From Acidimicrobiaceae bacterium (GTDB lineage: Bacteria; Actinomycetota; Acidimicrobiia; Acidimicrobiales; RAAP-2), in the NCBI GenBank assembly GCA_003151555.1, contig PLXU01000067.1:1-36454 (forward strand): a stretch of DNA of 36,454 nt. Direction: 5' to 3'. The notes below the pieces were generated by a model. It had not been told where the DNA came from and did not search any database. It saw only the letters and a list, made by a program, of their open reading frames with translations. Position 1 is the first letter of the stretch; each line of letters starts with the position of its first letter. Position numbers and translations under genes: made by a program. Positions 18,998 to 28,849 of the stretch are shown in pieces.

Positions 18998-19843
18998 CTA
19001 CCACGTGTGACAGGGGCCGCTCTGCGCACCAGGGCACTTAGTCGAGCTATTCGTAATGGCGTTGGTCGTACTGGTTTGCGACAGACCGGCCCCGCTTAGG
19101 TTGGCGCCGGACAAGTTAGCGGACATTAGATTGGCGTTGAAGAGATTTGTGCCCGACAGGTCAGCCGACGACAGATTGGCGCTCGACAGGTCGGCACCCG
19201 AGAGATCAGCGTGCGACAAGTTGGCGTTGGCAAGATTCGCACTGAAGAATTTCGCCCCAGCGAGGTCGGCGTGCGACAGGTTGGCGCCGTGCAGTGAGGC
19301 GAAAGCCAGATTCGCGTCGGGACCGATGAGATAGCCGTTCACCAGTTTCCATCCGGCGGGCAACGTGGGATTGCCCTTCACGAGACCGGAGGTTACGAAG
19401 CTCAAGTCGGCGCCGGAAATTCGGGCATTCACAATATTGGTGCCGTAGAGGTCGGCGCCGGACAATTGAGCGCCGTTGAGATTTGCGCCGGGGCCAACGA
19501 GGTAACCGTTGATGAGGTCCCATCCGGCGGGCAGTATGGGTAAACCGACGACTGACCCAGAGGAAACGTTGTTCAGGTGGGCACCGGACAACTCGGCGCC
19601 TTGCAAGTCAGCGCCCTTTAGGTTGGCGTTCATTAGGTCCGCATTCTCCAAGTTGGCGTTCTTGAGATTGCGGCCCGTCAAGTTACAGTTGGCAAAATTG
19701 ACGCCGGCGTGCGGCTTCGCGTGACAGTTCACGCTCAGGGCGTTCGCGCTGGGCGCGAGCGTCCACAGAGCGACGCCAAAACCAGCGGTAGAGAGAAGTA
19801 GCACGACAAGTCCGCTCCAGCGAGTCAACGTCAGTCGGTGCAC
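18998..19843 (-). CDS. Secreted pentapeptide-repeat protein
   Basis: N-terminal hydrophobic signal; many A(D/N)LxX repeats (NLENADLMNANLKGADLQGAELSGAHL..., NLSHADLSGADLSSANLSSADL) with two LPAGWxLxNGYLxGPxANL modules. Confidence 0.92.
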   Translation of the reverse strand: MHRLTLTRWSGLVVLLLSTAGFGVALWTLAPSANALSVNCHAKPHAGVNFANCNLTGRNLKNANLENADLMNANLKGADLQGAELSGAHLNNVSSGSVVGLPILPAGWDLINGYLVGPGANLNGAQLSGADLYGTNIVNARISGADLSFVTSGLVKGNPTLPAGWKLVNGYLIGPDANLAFASLHGANLSHADLAGAKFFSANLANANLSHADLSGADLSSANLSSADLSGTNLFNANLMSANLSGANLSGAGLSQTSTTNAITNSSTKCPGAQSGPCHTW

Positions 19844-20032
19844 AATGGGCTCCTTCCGATCGATAATGCGACTTCGAGATCCCGGCTATGTCGATGGAGC
19901 ATACATCTAACTTTGAGTAAAATTCTGCTCGATCTTTTCGGGGATTGTCATCGCCAAACGTCAAAGAATTTCGCGACCTTGTCGCCCGGTCATTTGGTCG
20001 AAATAGCTATTGCGGCTAGGGAAATCTGACCG

Positions 20033-20082
20033 AATCGGCGCCACTCGGAGCAAGCACACAGCCCCTACTCGTGGCCCCGATT
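20033..20082 (-). terminator. Possible hairpin terminator downstream of ketopantoate-reductase-like gene
   Basis: aatcggcgccac / gtggccccgatt inverted repeat (11 of 12) with 26-nt loop immediately 3' of the minus-strand gene; poor T-tract. Confidence 0.3.
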
Positions 20083-20096
20083 GAACGCGTCAAGGA

Positions 20097-21068
20097 TTAA
20101 CGGGCGTCCAGCATGGCCAGCACTTCATCTTGCGTAAGGGCCCCCGGAGCGCGTCGCTCAGCCGCCAGCTGATTGGCCAGTGTCTGCAATAACTCGTTGA
20201 CCGGCGTGGCCACGCCGAACAATCGTCCCTGCATAACTATTTCGCCCGTCAAGAAGTCGGTTTCTACGGTACCGGTCGCCCTTGACATGCTCTGCCACGT
20301 CGATCCACCACCGCGTTCGGCGCCGCCGATAGGGCCGTAGTTCAGGAGTTGGCCGCGGCGCTGCGAATCTTCGTCGTGTCGCACGTAATCAATGTTGGCG
20401 GCCCTGAGCACCGCTTCTCCTTCGTGCGTCGCGAGTTGCGAGAGCACGCCCGAACGCGCCGTGTACCCGCACACGGCTTCCACGGCATTGCCCAGATTCA
20501 TGAGCAACTTGCCCCACTTCCAACGCGCGATATCCTCGCGGACCAGCGAATCAAACGACGACGCACTCAACATGCTGGCCAGCTCATTGATGCGCGCATC
20601 CGAACCAGTGGGCCAGCGACCCACGTCCAGTAAGCCACTCATGGGCGACGAGTTGACTTGCACCACGCCCGGCTCCAGGTGTGTCGCTGGCAGCATCACA
20701 CACATCCCGTAGACGTCACGAAACCATCGCAGCGCCACCCGCTCGTTTTCCACGCCATTCTGGCCGCAGACGATCGCGGTCGTCGACGGGGCCACCAATG
20801 CGAGATGGTGCAAAGCCTGCATCGAATCCTGACTCTTGACGGTCAAGATCACCAGGTCGCTCGCGCCGATCAACAGTTTGGCGGGATCATCGACAGCCGG
20901 AATCGGCAGGGTCACAATCTCGGCCGGTGTCTCCAAACGAATTCCACGCGCGGCGATGGCCGCGTAATTGTCGCCGCGCGCGATGAAGGTCACGTCGTGA
21001 CCGTGCTGAAACAATTTCGCGCCAATCACTCCCCCGACGGCCCCTGCCCCAAAGACAATCACTCGCAC
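20097..21068 (-). CDS. Ketopantoate reductase family (2-dehydropantoate 2-reductase-like) oxidoreductase
   Basis: MRVIVFGAGAVGGVIGAKLFQHGHDVTFIARGDNYAAIAARGIRLETP; KWGKLLMNLGNAVEAVCGY (Lys-containing ApbA/PanE motif). Confidence 0.9.
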   Translation of the reverse strand: MRVIVFGAGAVGGVIGAKLFQHGHDVTFIARGDNYAAIAARGIRLETPAEIVTLPIPAVDDPAKLLIGASDLVILTVKSQDSMQALHHLALVAPSTTAIVCGQNGVENERVALRWFRDVYGMCVMLPATHLEPGVVQVNSSPMSGLLDVGRWPTGSDARINELASMLSASSFDSLVREDIARWKWGKLLMNLGNAVEAVCGYTARSGVLSQLATHEGEAVLRAANIDYVRHDEDSQRRGQLLNYGPIGGAERGGGSTWQSMSRATGTVETDFLTGEIVMQGRLFGVATPVNELLQTLANQLAAERRAPGALTQDEVLAMLDAR

Positions 21069-21126
21069 GTGTTCATCCTCGCACCGTCACTGCGCCGCGC
21101 GGGCTGCCTCTTCACGCTCACGATTG

Positions 21127-21690
21127 TTATCGTTCCCCCAAAGTCATGTGCATCACGTGCAAGCCCACCAATCCCTGCTCGGGATGATCGAACGCCTCGG
21201 GGATCGTGGTGAGAATCGTAAAACCTAAGCTCCGCCAAAGTTGGACGGCGGCGACGTTCGTCTCGACGACCGCATTGAATTGGATGCTTCGGTAACCGCG
21301 CTCGCGCGCCCAAGCAAGCACGTAGTTTCCGAGCGAGCGTCCGACCGATTGACCCTGATGGTCGGGATGAACCATGAAGCTGGCCGTCGCAACGTGCGAA
21401 CCGCGGCCGGGTCGGTTGGGACCCATCTTGGCCGAGCCCACGATGACGTCGCCCTGTACGGCGACCACGGTCAGCCCGGGAGGTCGCTCCATCCACAGGT
21501 GTTCAGCCTCTTGTACGGAGAGATCCGCCGGGTACGCGTACGTCTCGCCCTTGTCGACGATCGAGCGAAAGAAGGGATAGATATCCTGCCAGTCGACGTG
21601 ACTAGCCTCCCTGATCACCATGAGCCGTGAGTGTAACGGCACCCGTGTCATTCGAACCGCGCACGGTGATGCAAGCAGGCGCAGGACCAT
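21127..21690 (-). CDS. GNAT family N-acetyltransferase
   Basis: ATASFMVHPDHQGQSVGRSLGNYVLAWARERGYRSIQFNAVVETNVAAVQLWRSLGFTIL; likely true start at MVIREASHVDWQDIYPFF (~21621). Confidence 0.88.
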   Translation of the reverse strand: MVLRLLASPCAVRMTRVPLHSRLMVIREASHVDWQDIYPFFRSIVDKGETYAYPADLSVQEAEHLWMERPPGLTVVAVQGDVIVGSAKMGPNRPGRGSHVATASFMVHPDHQGQSVGRSLGNYVLAWARERGYRSIQFNAVVETNVAAVQLWRSLGFTILTTIPEAFDHPEQGLVGLHVMHMTLGER

Positions 21691-21879
21691 AGACCGTCAG
21701 TGTTTCAGCGTGATTGCGTGAGGCGGACCCGGTCATTCTTCTTTACGACCATTACTTCGAAATCTCTTTCTGAACTCTTTTTTCGAGTGCGCTGGAGTCC
21801 GATTTAATCCTTGTAGTAGACCGGTTACAAGTGCACACGCACTCCCTTCCAATTACTCACGCGAGGATGGTTACTGCCA

Positions 21880-23817
21880 ATGAAGAGTTCAATCAACAAC
21901 AAATGGAGTTTCACGGCGATTCGTTCGGCTCTCACGTCGACACTCGCGCTCGCTGCGACCACTGCGCTGCTGGTTACCGGGTTGTCAGTCGTCTCGGCAT
22001 CGGCGGGTGCCGCGCTCAAGGTGGCGCACGCCACTGCGGTGTGCAACACCACCGTGTCGGCCGGCACCGGAACGGTCGTCGGACCACTTATCGTGGGTGT
22101 CACTGCAGGCACCACCAAGATCACGCTTGACTGCAATGACGCGACCAACGCGGCCATCGTGGCGCAGGCTTCCCTGCTCAGCGCGATCGGCACGACTGCC
22201 GTTTCCCAGTCGGGTGAAGCCGATACGGGCGCGTTCGGCGCGTTCAACGCCAGCGCCACCGATACTGGTTGTCCGGCCGCCACGGCCGGCATGTGCACCG
22301 TGGCCATCTATTCGGTGCCGGCTACGTTTGCGTCGGCCGATGCCAAGGGTGTGTGCCCGCCCAGTCAGACCCAAATCAACGCCGGATTGTTCGCCTGCGC
22401 GTTGGCCGCAGCGACTGCCGGAGGAGTGCCCGTCACGGGCGCTGAGTACGTGATGACGTTCGCCAGCCAGACCACCGTGCCCAATGCCCCGTCCATCGCC
22501 GCGACGCCGGCGACCGGAGTGGCCGGCGGTTCGGTCAAAGTGAGCGACGCCACCGCCAACACCGGCTATTGGTGGGCCAACGCTGTCCAGGCGTACCAGG
22601 CCGCCGCGCTCAGTACCACGGCCGCCGCACCTCCGACCACGTGCGCCGCTAGTGGTGGCTACGGCAACGTGCCCGCCGCCTTCTTAGAAGTGAACTGGTT
22701 CGCGTCGGGCAGTACCACGGCGATCCCTGGCAGTGCCGCCGGCGTAACCATCTCCAACGACTGCTACGACGGCTCGACACTGCACGCGCCCGTACTGAGC
22801 GGGAGCATTCCGGTACCAGCCACGTTGAAGGTCGGCACGTCTTACAAGGCGTACCTCTGCGAACTCAACCTCACGCCGTACCCGAGCAACGACACTAACG
22901 CGACGACTTACTGCGGTCCGGCGCCGGGCGGCGAAAGTTGGATTGACGCCTCCTTCGCCTTCACCGACGCGCTCGGTCCGATCACCCAGGTTGCGCCCAC
23001 CTCCGGTACGACACCACCAAATACCGCCACGAGCGTGCAGCTGAACGTTACGGGTAGTTCCGGGTCGGTGACGTTCGTGACTTCCTCCACGGCCGTAGCG
23101 GGACTCACCGTGACGTCGGGCGGGTTGCTCAGCTCGTCGGCCAGTTTGGTGGACGGTATCTACACCATCTCAGGTACCGACTCGGACACCACTGGTGATT
23201 CGGGCACCTGGACCTACACACTCTCGGTCGGCACCGCCCAGGCGGCCCTCACGATCACCACGCTTTCAGGCCGGGCCGGTAATGCTCTTTCGCTCGCGAC
23301 GAGTGGAGGATCGAGCAGTGGTGCGGTGACCTACACGGCCACCAACGGCACCGCGACCGGCTGCAGCGTCACTGCAAACTCATTAAGCGCCACCGGTGCC
23401 GGTACCTGTCTCGTGGTCGCCACGAAGGCCGCGGACTCAACCTACCTTGCTGTCTCTTCGGCGTCGACCACCGTGACTTTCACGGGCGCTCCCAAAGAAA
23501 AATTGGTGAGCAGGGTTGCCGTCCTCGGGCCTAACGCCAGGTTGCTTTCGATAAGAATCTCGTGCGCCAACGCGGCCTGCAACGGTACGCTCTCGGTCAC
23601 AGTCTCCGGGCAGCGAATCCATCGGCCCTTCAATTTAGGCAGCGCCGCGTACCACGTCGGGCGCGGTTCGTCGAAGTCCGTCGTCATTCGCCTCACGACA
23701 GCGAGCCGGATATTCCTCGCGGGCAATCCAGGGCGACCACTCATCGGGAGCGTCTACGTCACCGATAATCTAGGCAAGAAACACACGTATATCGGTCGGG
23801 TGTCACTGCTCAAGTAG
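21880..23817 (+). CDS. Large secreted protein with Ig-like/putative adhesion repeats
   Basis: Signal peptide SALTSTLALAATTALLVTGLSVVSASAGA; Thr/Ser/Ala-rich; putative Ig-like region ITQVAPTSGTTPPNTATSVQLNVTGSSGSVTFVTSS...; later TATNGTATGCSVTANSLSATGAGTCLVVATKAADSTYLAVSS module. Confidence 0.85.
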   Translation: MKSSINNKWSFTAIRSALTSTLALAATTALLVTGLSVVSASAGAALKVAHATAVCNTTVSAGTGTVVGPLIVGVTAGTTKITLDCNDATNAAIVAQASLLSAIGTTAVSQSGEADTGAFGAFNASATDTGCPAATAGMCTVAIYSVPATFASADAKGVCPPSQTQINAGLFACALAAATAGGVPVTGAEYVMTFASQTTVPNAPSIAATPATGVAGGSVKVSDATANTGYWWANAVQAYQAAALSTTAAAPPTTCAASGGYGNVPAAFLEVNWFASGSTTAIPGSAAGVTISNDCYDGSTLHAPVLSGSIPVPATLKVGTSYKAYLCELNLTPYPSNDTNATTYCGPAPGGESWIDASFAFTDALGPITQVAPTSGTTPPNTATSVQLNVTGSSGSVTFVTSSTAVAGLTVTSGGLLSSSASLVDGIYTISGTDSDTTGDSGTWTYTLSVGTAQAALTITTLSGRAGNALSLATSGGSSSGAVTYTATNGTATGCSVTANSLSATGAGTCLVVATKAADSTYLAVSSASTTVTFTGAPKEKLVSRVAVLGPNARLLSIRISCANAACNGTLSVTVSGQRIHRPFNLGSAAYHVGRGSSKSVVIRLTTASRIFLAGNPGRPLIGSVYVTDNLGKKHTYIGRVSLLK

Positions 23818-23945
23818 GCCCACGACCAATCGGCAGCTAGCAGGTCTTCGTCGAGGTCGACGTCGCGACACATCGTCGCGGTCGTCGCCCCGGCGAACGG
23901 TTCCTGATCCGGTTCTATAAATTGAACTAAACGTAAGGTGGCAAC

Positions 23946-24818
23946 GTGCGTCTCAGTACCGTGGTTCTCCCCCTCGAGCGGTGGTCAAAATCGAAAGAGA
24001 AATGGCGCCGCGCCGAAGAGTTGGGTTTCTCGGCGGCCTACACCTACGACCATCTGTCGTGGAGACGCCTCGAGGACCGTCCCTGGCTCGGCGCCATTCC
24101 TACCCTGAGTGCGGCCGCGCTCGCCACTTCGACGATTCGGCTGGGGACCTTGGTGACGACGCCCAATTTCCGCCATCCCGTGCCGCTGGCCAAGGACCTA
24201 CTCAGTCTCGACGACCTTTCCAACGGTCGACTCACCGTGGGCGTGGGCGCCGGCGCGAGAGGCAGTGACGCCAGGGTCTTGGGAAATGATCCGTGGTTAG
24301 CCCAGGAGCGGATGGACCGCTTCGTCAACTTCGTCGAACTGCTTGATCACTTGCTGGAACAGCCGGTCACCTCGCACCGCGGCTCGTTTTACAGCGCAAG
24401 CGATGCGCGCATGTTGCCGGGCACCGTGCAACAACCCCGTCCTCCGTTCTTCGTCGCGGCGGCGGGCAAACGCGGCCTCGAGGTGGTCACTCGTTTCGGA
24501 CAGGGCTGGGTAACAATCGGGAGATCATCCAACGCGCAGGAGTCCTGTTACGACGCGGTCTCGTCACAACTGAACCGCTTACGGAGCGCTCTCGACGAAG
24601 CGGACCGTCCACTCGACAGCATCGAGCGGCTGTTGCTCGACGGGCTGAACGATGAGCAGCCCCTGGTCTCACTCGACGCGTTCGTCGACTGGGCCGGTCG
24701 CTACCAATCGCTCGGCATCACCGAGTTGGTAATCCACTGGCCCGAGCCCAATTCGCTCTTCGACTTCGACGTGGCGACGTTCGAGAAGATTGCCACCGAG
24801 GGGCTCGCCCAGCTCTAG
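23946..24818 (+). CDS. LLM class (F420/FMN-dependent luciferase-like) oxidoreductase
   Basis: MRLSTVVLPLERWSKSKEKWRRAEELGFSAAYTYDHL...LGTLVTTPNFRHPVPLAKDLLSLDDLSNGRLTVGVGAG typical luciferase-like monooxygenase. Confidence 0.92.
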   Translation: MRLSTVVLPLERWSKSKEKWRRAEELGFSAAYTYDHLSWRRLEDRPWLGAIPTLSAAALATSTIRLGTLVTTPNFRHPVPLAKDLLSLDDLSNGRLTVGVGAGARGSDARVLGNDPWLAQERMDRFVNFVELLDHLLEQPVTSHRGSFYSASDARMLPGTVQQPRPPFFVAAAGKRGLEVVTRFGQGWVTIGRSSNAQESCYDAVSSQLNRLRSALDEADRPLDSIERLLLDGLNDEQPLVSLDAFVDWAGRYQSLGITELVIHWPEPNSLFDFDVATFEKIATEGLAQL

Positions 24819-24891
24819 CGCGATGGCGCCTTGGACTTTCTACGTCGCATCGGTTCTCGTCCACGCGGGGACAACCGGGTAACTTTGGTCC

Positions 24892-25812
24892 ATGCAAGAA
24901 CTTAAGGAGGCGTCCCCCGAATCAACGCGCATTGGCTGGATCGGAACCGGCGTCATGGGTTCGACGATGTGCGCGCACCTGCTATCGGCCGGCTACTCAG
25001 TCACCGTCTCGACCCGCACTCGAAGCAAGGCCGACGCGCTGGTCGCCGCCGGGGCGACCTGGGCCACTGCGCCGAACGAAGTGGCCAAGGCGAGCGACAT
25101 CGTCTTTACCATGCTGGGCTATCCCAGTGACGTTCGCAAGGTCCTGTTCGGGCCCAGCGGTGTGCTCGAGACAGCCCCCGAGGGCGCGATCGTGGTGGAC
25201 ATGTCGACCAGTGAGCCGGCACTGGCCGTGGAAATCGCCGCCACCGCCGCGCAGCGCCACGTCCACTCGCTCGACGCGCCCGTGTCGGGTGGCGACGTGG
25301 GCGCCAGGAACGCCACCCTCTCGATCATGGTCGGTGGTCCGAGCGAAGTCTTCGACGCGGTCGGTCCGTGCTTCGCCGTGTTGGGCGCCACCATCGTGCG
25401 ACAGGGCGATCACGGCGCCGGTCAACATACCAAGATGATGAACCAGGTGTTGATAGCGAGCAACATGGTGGGAGTCTGCGAAGCCCTGCTCTACGCCTAT
25501 CGGGCCGGTCTCGACCTTGACGACGTACTCGCGTCGGTCAGCGGCGGCGCGGCGGGCAGTTGGTCGCTCACCAATCTCGCCCCGCGGGCCATCGCGGGCA
25601 ACATGGCCCCCGGTTTCTTCGTTGATCATTTCGTCAAGGACATGGGAATTGCCCTCGGTGAAGCGAGTCGGATGCATCTGTCCCTACCCGGACTGGCGCT
25701 CGCTCACCAGCTCTACGTTGCCCTCCAGGCCCAAGGAGGCGGACGCGACGGCACGCAGTCACTCGTTCGCGCCCTCGCCTCACTCTCGGGCATCGACTGG
25801 GATCGGCGCTGA
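24892..25812 (+). CDS. NAD(P)-dependent beta-hydroxyacid dehydrogenase (3-hydroxyisobutyrate/tartronate semialdehyde reductase family)
   Basis: [57 protein letters not shown] containing catalytic Lys. Confidence 0.92.
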   Translation: MQELKEASPESTRIGWIGTGVMGSTMCAHLLSAGYSVTVSTRTRSKADALVAAGATWATAPNEVAKASDIVFTMLGYPSDVRKVLFGPSGVLETAPEGAIVVDMSTSEPALAVEIAATAAQRHVHSLDAPVSGGDVGARNATLSIMVGGPSEVFDAVGPCFAVLGATIVRQGDHGAGQHTKMMNQVLIASNMVGVCEALLYAYRAGLDLDDVLASVSGGAAGSWSLTNLAPRAIAGNMAPGFFVDHFVKDMGIALGEASRMHLSLPGLALAHQLYVALQAQGGGRDGTQSLVRALASLSGIDWDRR

Positions 25813-25819
25813 GCACACC

Positions 25820-26740
25820 GTGACGACGCCACGCATTGCAGTAGGTCCTCAGTCAGCGCCGTGGGCGGATGAGGCCGTGCGCCGCGGTGGCGGCGAAATC
25901 GTCCCGGTCGACGACGGGCCAGACGGACTGGTATGGATCGAATTTCGAGCCGCTCAGAATCTGAAGAAGTACCTCGACGCGCACCCCGGCATCGGCTGGG
26001 TGCAGTTGCCGCTCGCCGGGGTGGAGGACCTTTTTGCGGCCGGCGTTATCGACCACGATCGCACGTGGACGTCGGCCAAGGGGGCGTACGCGGAACCGGT
26101 GGCCGAGCACGCCTTGACCCTCGCGTTGGCGGGCCTCCGGGTGCTGCCGATCCGGGCCCGGGCGCGCACGTGGGGCACGCCGGCCGGAGTGAGCCTGTTC
26201 GACCGGCCCGTGACGATCATCGGGGCAGGCGGCATCACCGTCGCGTTATTGGCCCTGCTCAAACCATTTCGGACCGAGGTGACCGTAGTTCGCCAACGTC
26301 CTCAACTGCTCGACGGCGCGTGGCGCACGCTCGGAATCGATCACCTGCACGAGGCGTTGACGGGCGCTCAGGTGGTGGTGCTGGCGCCGGCCCTCACGCC
26401 GCGTACCCACCAAATGATGGCCCGGACCGAGTTCGACGTCATGGAGCGCGACGCGTGGTTGGTGAACGTTGGTCGTGGAGGCTTGGTGGACACGGACGAC
26501 CTCGTTGACGCCCTACGGGCGAAGAGCATCGGCGGCGCGGCCCTCGACGTGACCGATCCCGAGCCACTCCCCAAGGGTCACCCGCTGTGGTCGATGAAGA
26601 ACTGTCTCATCACGCCGCACACCGCGGACACCCAGGAGATGATTTGGCCGCTACTGGCCACACGAATCACCGAAAACGTGCGACGCCTGGGAGCGAACGA
26701 GGAGTTCATTGGTCTCGTCGACGTGCAACAAGGCTATTAG
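25820..26740 (+). CDS. D-isomer-specific 2-hydroxyacid dehydrogenase
   Basis: GTG start 25820 (VTTPRIAVGPQSAPW); WVQLPLAGVEDLFAAGVID; TIIGAGGITVALLALLKPF; ALTPRTHQMM; WLVNVGRGGLVDTDDLVDAL; ALDVTDPEPLPKGHPLWSMKNCLITPHTA. Track ORF from 25517 is over-extended. Confidence 0.92.
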   Translation: MTTPRIAVGPQSAPWADEAVRRGGGEIVPVDDGPDGLVWIEFRAAQNLKKYLDAHPGIGWVQLPLAGVEDLFAAGVIDHDRTWTSAKGAYAEPVAEHALTLALAGLRVLPIRARARTWGTPAGVSLFDRPVTIIGAGGITVALLALLKPFRTEVTVVRQRPQLLDGAWRTLGIDHLHEALTGAQVVVLAPALTPRTHQMMARTEFDVMERDAWLVNVGRGGLVDTDDLVDALRAKSIGGAALDVTDPEPLPKGHPLWSMKNCLITPHTADTQEMIWPLLATRITENVRRLGANEEFIGLVDVQQGY

Positions 26741-26823
26741 GCGTCATCACCACTCCTGGTGGCGAACGCCGGTCACCGACACGTCAGTCGTCCTTCGACG
26801 TGCTGCCCTGGCAAAATGGTGAC

Positions 26824-27543
26824 GTGACCGCCTATCAAGAGTTCGCGCCCTTCTACGACGCGGTCAACGGTGAGCCGGCGGAGCGCAGCCGCCAGATACT
26901 TGACTACATTGCCCGATTCCGACCCGCGTCGACGTCGGTGCTCGAACTAGGTTGCGGCACCGGGGCAGTGCTGGCCGGACTCGGCTCCGGACTGGCTCTG
27001 ACGGGCCTCGATCTCTCCTCCGAAATGCTCGCCTACGCCAAGCGTCGATGCCCGTCGGCGCGGCTCTACGAAGCTGACATGACCACGTTCGTCCAGCCCG
27101 AGCAGTTTGACGTGGTGCTGTGTGTGTTCGACACCCTCAACCACGTGACGACGCTCGAGGGCTGGCTGGCGACGTTCGAACGGGTCCACGCTCACCTCGT
27201 GGTGGGTGGACTCTTCATCTTTGATGTCAATACGCTCGGTCGTCTTCGCCACTTAGGCGACTCGGCCCCGTGGGTGCATCATTTCGACCAGCACACCCTC
27301 ATCATGAACGTCGAATTCGACGGCCATTGCCTCGCCCAGTGGGAAATTCGGATCTTCGAACAACTCCACGAGCGACACTTCGTGCTCCACCACGAACGAA
27401 TTACCGAACTGGGAATCCCACTCGAACGATTGAAAAATGCGCTCGCGTCCGACTTCGAGTTGCTCATGGAGACCGACCCCGAAGGCAAGACGCCGAGTGA
27501 CGAATCGTCGCGAGCCTACTTCGTCTTTCGCCGTCGAGCGTGA
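26824..27543 (+). CDS. Class I SAM-dependent methyltransferase
   Basis: GTG start 26824 (VTAYQEFAPFYDAVNG); motif I VLELGCGTGAVLAGLGSGLALTGLDLSSEMLAYAKRR. Confidence 0.9.
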   Translation: MTAYQEFAPFYDAVNGEPAERSRQILDYIARFRPASTSVLELGCGTGAVLAGLGSGLALTGLDLSSEMLAYAKRRCPSARLYEADMTTFVQPEQFDVVLCVFDTLNHVTTLEGWLATFERVHAHLVVGGLFIFDVNTLGRLRHLGDSAPWVHHFDQHTLIMNVEFDGHCLAQWEIRIFEQLHERHFVLHHERITELGIPLERLKNALASDFELLMETDPEGKTPSDESSRAYFVFRRRA

Positions 27544-27564
27544 CGATGCACTCGATAGTTGGCG

Positions 27565-28731
27565 TCAGGGAATTGTTGTCGTGGTCGTGGAGCTCGTCGT
27601 CGTACTGGTAGTAGTAGTGGTGGTCGTCGTCGTGGTCGTCGTCGTCGTGGTCGGCACCACGTAACCGGGCCAACCTTCCCAACCGACAACCACTCCCGCG
27701 GGACCGGCGACGCGGGCGAACTGCGATCGCAGCGAATGGATGAGTACGAGATTGGCTTGGCCGGCGATCCCGAGGGCGTTGCCTCCGTGCTGTCCCAGGT
27801 CCACGGCGTAGATCGTTATCACGGTGCCATTGATCGCGTAATTGATGGCCATCACGTCGCAGCCCCCCGACACATTGGTGTAGCCGGACTTCACACCCAC
27901 CACGCCGTCATGTCCCACGAGCGGTGTGTAGGAGATGACAACTCCGACCACCGGCAGTTTCACCTGTGGCAGCGCCACGATAGTGCGCACTATGGGCTCA
28001 TTGGTCATCAAGGCCACGGCGATGATCGCCTGATCATGCGCGGTGGAGCGGTCGTAGGGTGAGATCCCGCTGTAGTCGGCGTAGCGGGTGTGGGTCATCC
28101 CGAGGGCCCGCGCATCACGGTTCATCTCATTGACGAATTGCGACTGCGTCATGCCGAGCATCGTCACCAACAGCTGAACGTAGTTACCGGCCGAGTGAAC
28201 CAGCAGTCCGCGCAGCAGCGTTCCTTCACACAACGTCTCACCGAGCTTGACGGTGACGCTGGACTGATCGGTCGCGACGTCGAAGTCGTAGAGCGCCACG
28301 TCGCTCGCGTTGACACTGAGACAGGGGCCTCGTTGGGAGTAGGTCAGGGGCAAGTGATGCAACACCACCCAGGTCGACATCAACTTGGTGAGACTGGCGA
28401 TTGCCTGTGTGGGCTGAGCGGTTGACGAGGCGGCCACGGACAGCGCGGGAATGGCGATCGCGGCGCTGCCCTGTTTGGGCCACGGCAACTTGAGTCTCGC
28501 GGGAATAACAGCCGGCAACGTCGTGGTTGTCGTGGTGGTCGTAGTGGTCGACGTCGAAGGTATTGTCGTGGTCGTCGTCGACAAAGTAGTCGTGGTCGTC
28601 GTGTCGCGCGGGGCCGTTGTCGAGTGAGCAATCTCCGGGGTCGCCGCCACCAACGTCGCAATCAAGAGGCCGCCCAGGGACACGACAAGCAGCGGGCCGC
28701 GACGGAGTAAGGACCGCGGAGTTACTTTCAC
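27565..28731 (-). CDS. D-alanyl-D-alanine carboxypeptidase family (peptidase S11) protein with Thr-rich linkers
   Basis: SLTK motif (TQAIASLTKLMSTWVVL), LLVHSAGNYVQLL, late GVVGVKSGYTNVSGGC (KSG/KTG-like). N-terminal TM/signal. Confidence 0.88.
   Translation of the reverse strand: MKVTPRSLLRRGPLLVVSLGGLLIATLVAATPEIAHSTTAPRDTTTTTTLSTTTTTIPSTSTTTTTTTTTTLPAVIPARLKLPWPKQGSAAIAIPALSVAASSTAQPTQAIASLTKLMSTWVVLHHLPLTYSQRGPCLSVNASDVALYDFDVATDQSSVTVKLGETLCEGTLLRGLLVHSAGNYVQLLVTMLGMTQSQFVNEMNRDARALGMTHTRYADYSGISPYDRSTAHDQAIIAVALMTNEPIVRTIVALPQVKLPVVGVVISYTPLVGHDGVVGVKSGYTNVSGGCDVMAINYAINGTVITIYAVDLGQHGGNALGIAGQANLVLIHSLRSQFARVAGPAGVVVGWEGWPGYVVPTTTTTTTTTTTTTTTSTTTSSTTTTTIP
27568..27663 (-). repeat. C-terminal poly-Thr/Ser low-complexity tract (ACG/ACC/ACT codon repeats)
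   Basis: VPTTTTTTTTTTTTTTTSTTTSSTTTTTIP encoded by gtcgtggtcgtc-type repeat on + strand. Confidence 0.9.
28513..28620 (-). repeat. N-terminal poly-Thr/Ser linker tract
   Basis: TTAPRDTTTTTTLSTTTTTIPSTSTTTTTTTTTTL encoded by gtcgtggtcg-type repeats. Confidence 0.88.
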
Positions 28732-28849
28732 CCATTTAACTTACTTTGCGGGGTCGACCATCTTTGTTACCGCGCCGTGACAAATAGCACTCGTGACGCC
28801 CGCCTCGACGCCACGTCCGTCCTCGACCCTGCGTGAACGTGCGAGAACG

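Noticed and set aside
23860-23885. Short inverted repeat cgcgac-acatc-gtcgcg after the secreted protein gene
   Set aside because: Only 6 bp, no T-tract; expected by chance in high-GC DNA.
26215-26245. Dehydrogenase Rossmann motif GAGGIT with Thr in place of the third Gly
   Set aside because: Single substitution in an otherwise intact 2-hydroxyacid dehydrogenase; tolerated variation is plausible.
27577-27657. gtcgtggtcgtc repeats considered as CRISPR or regulatory repeat
   Set aside because: They are in-frame Thr codons of the S11 protein with no spacers.
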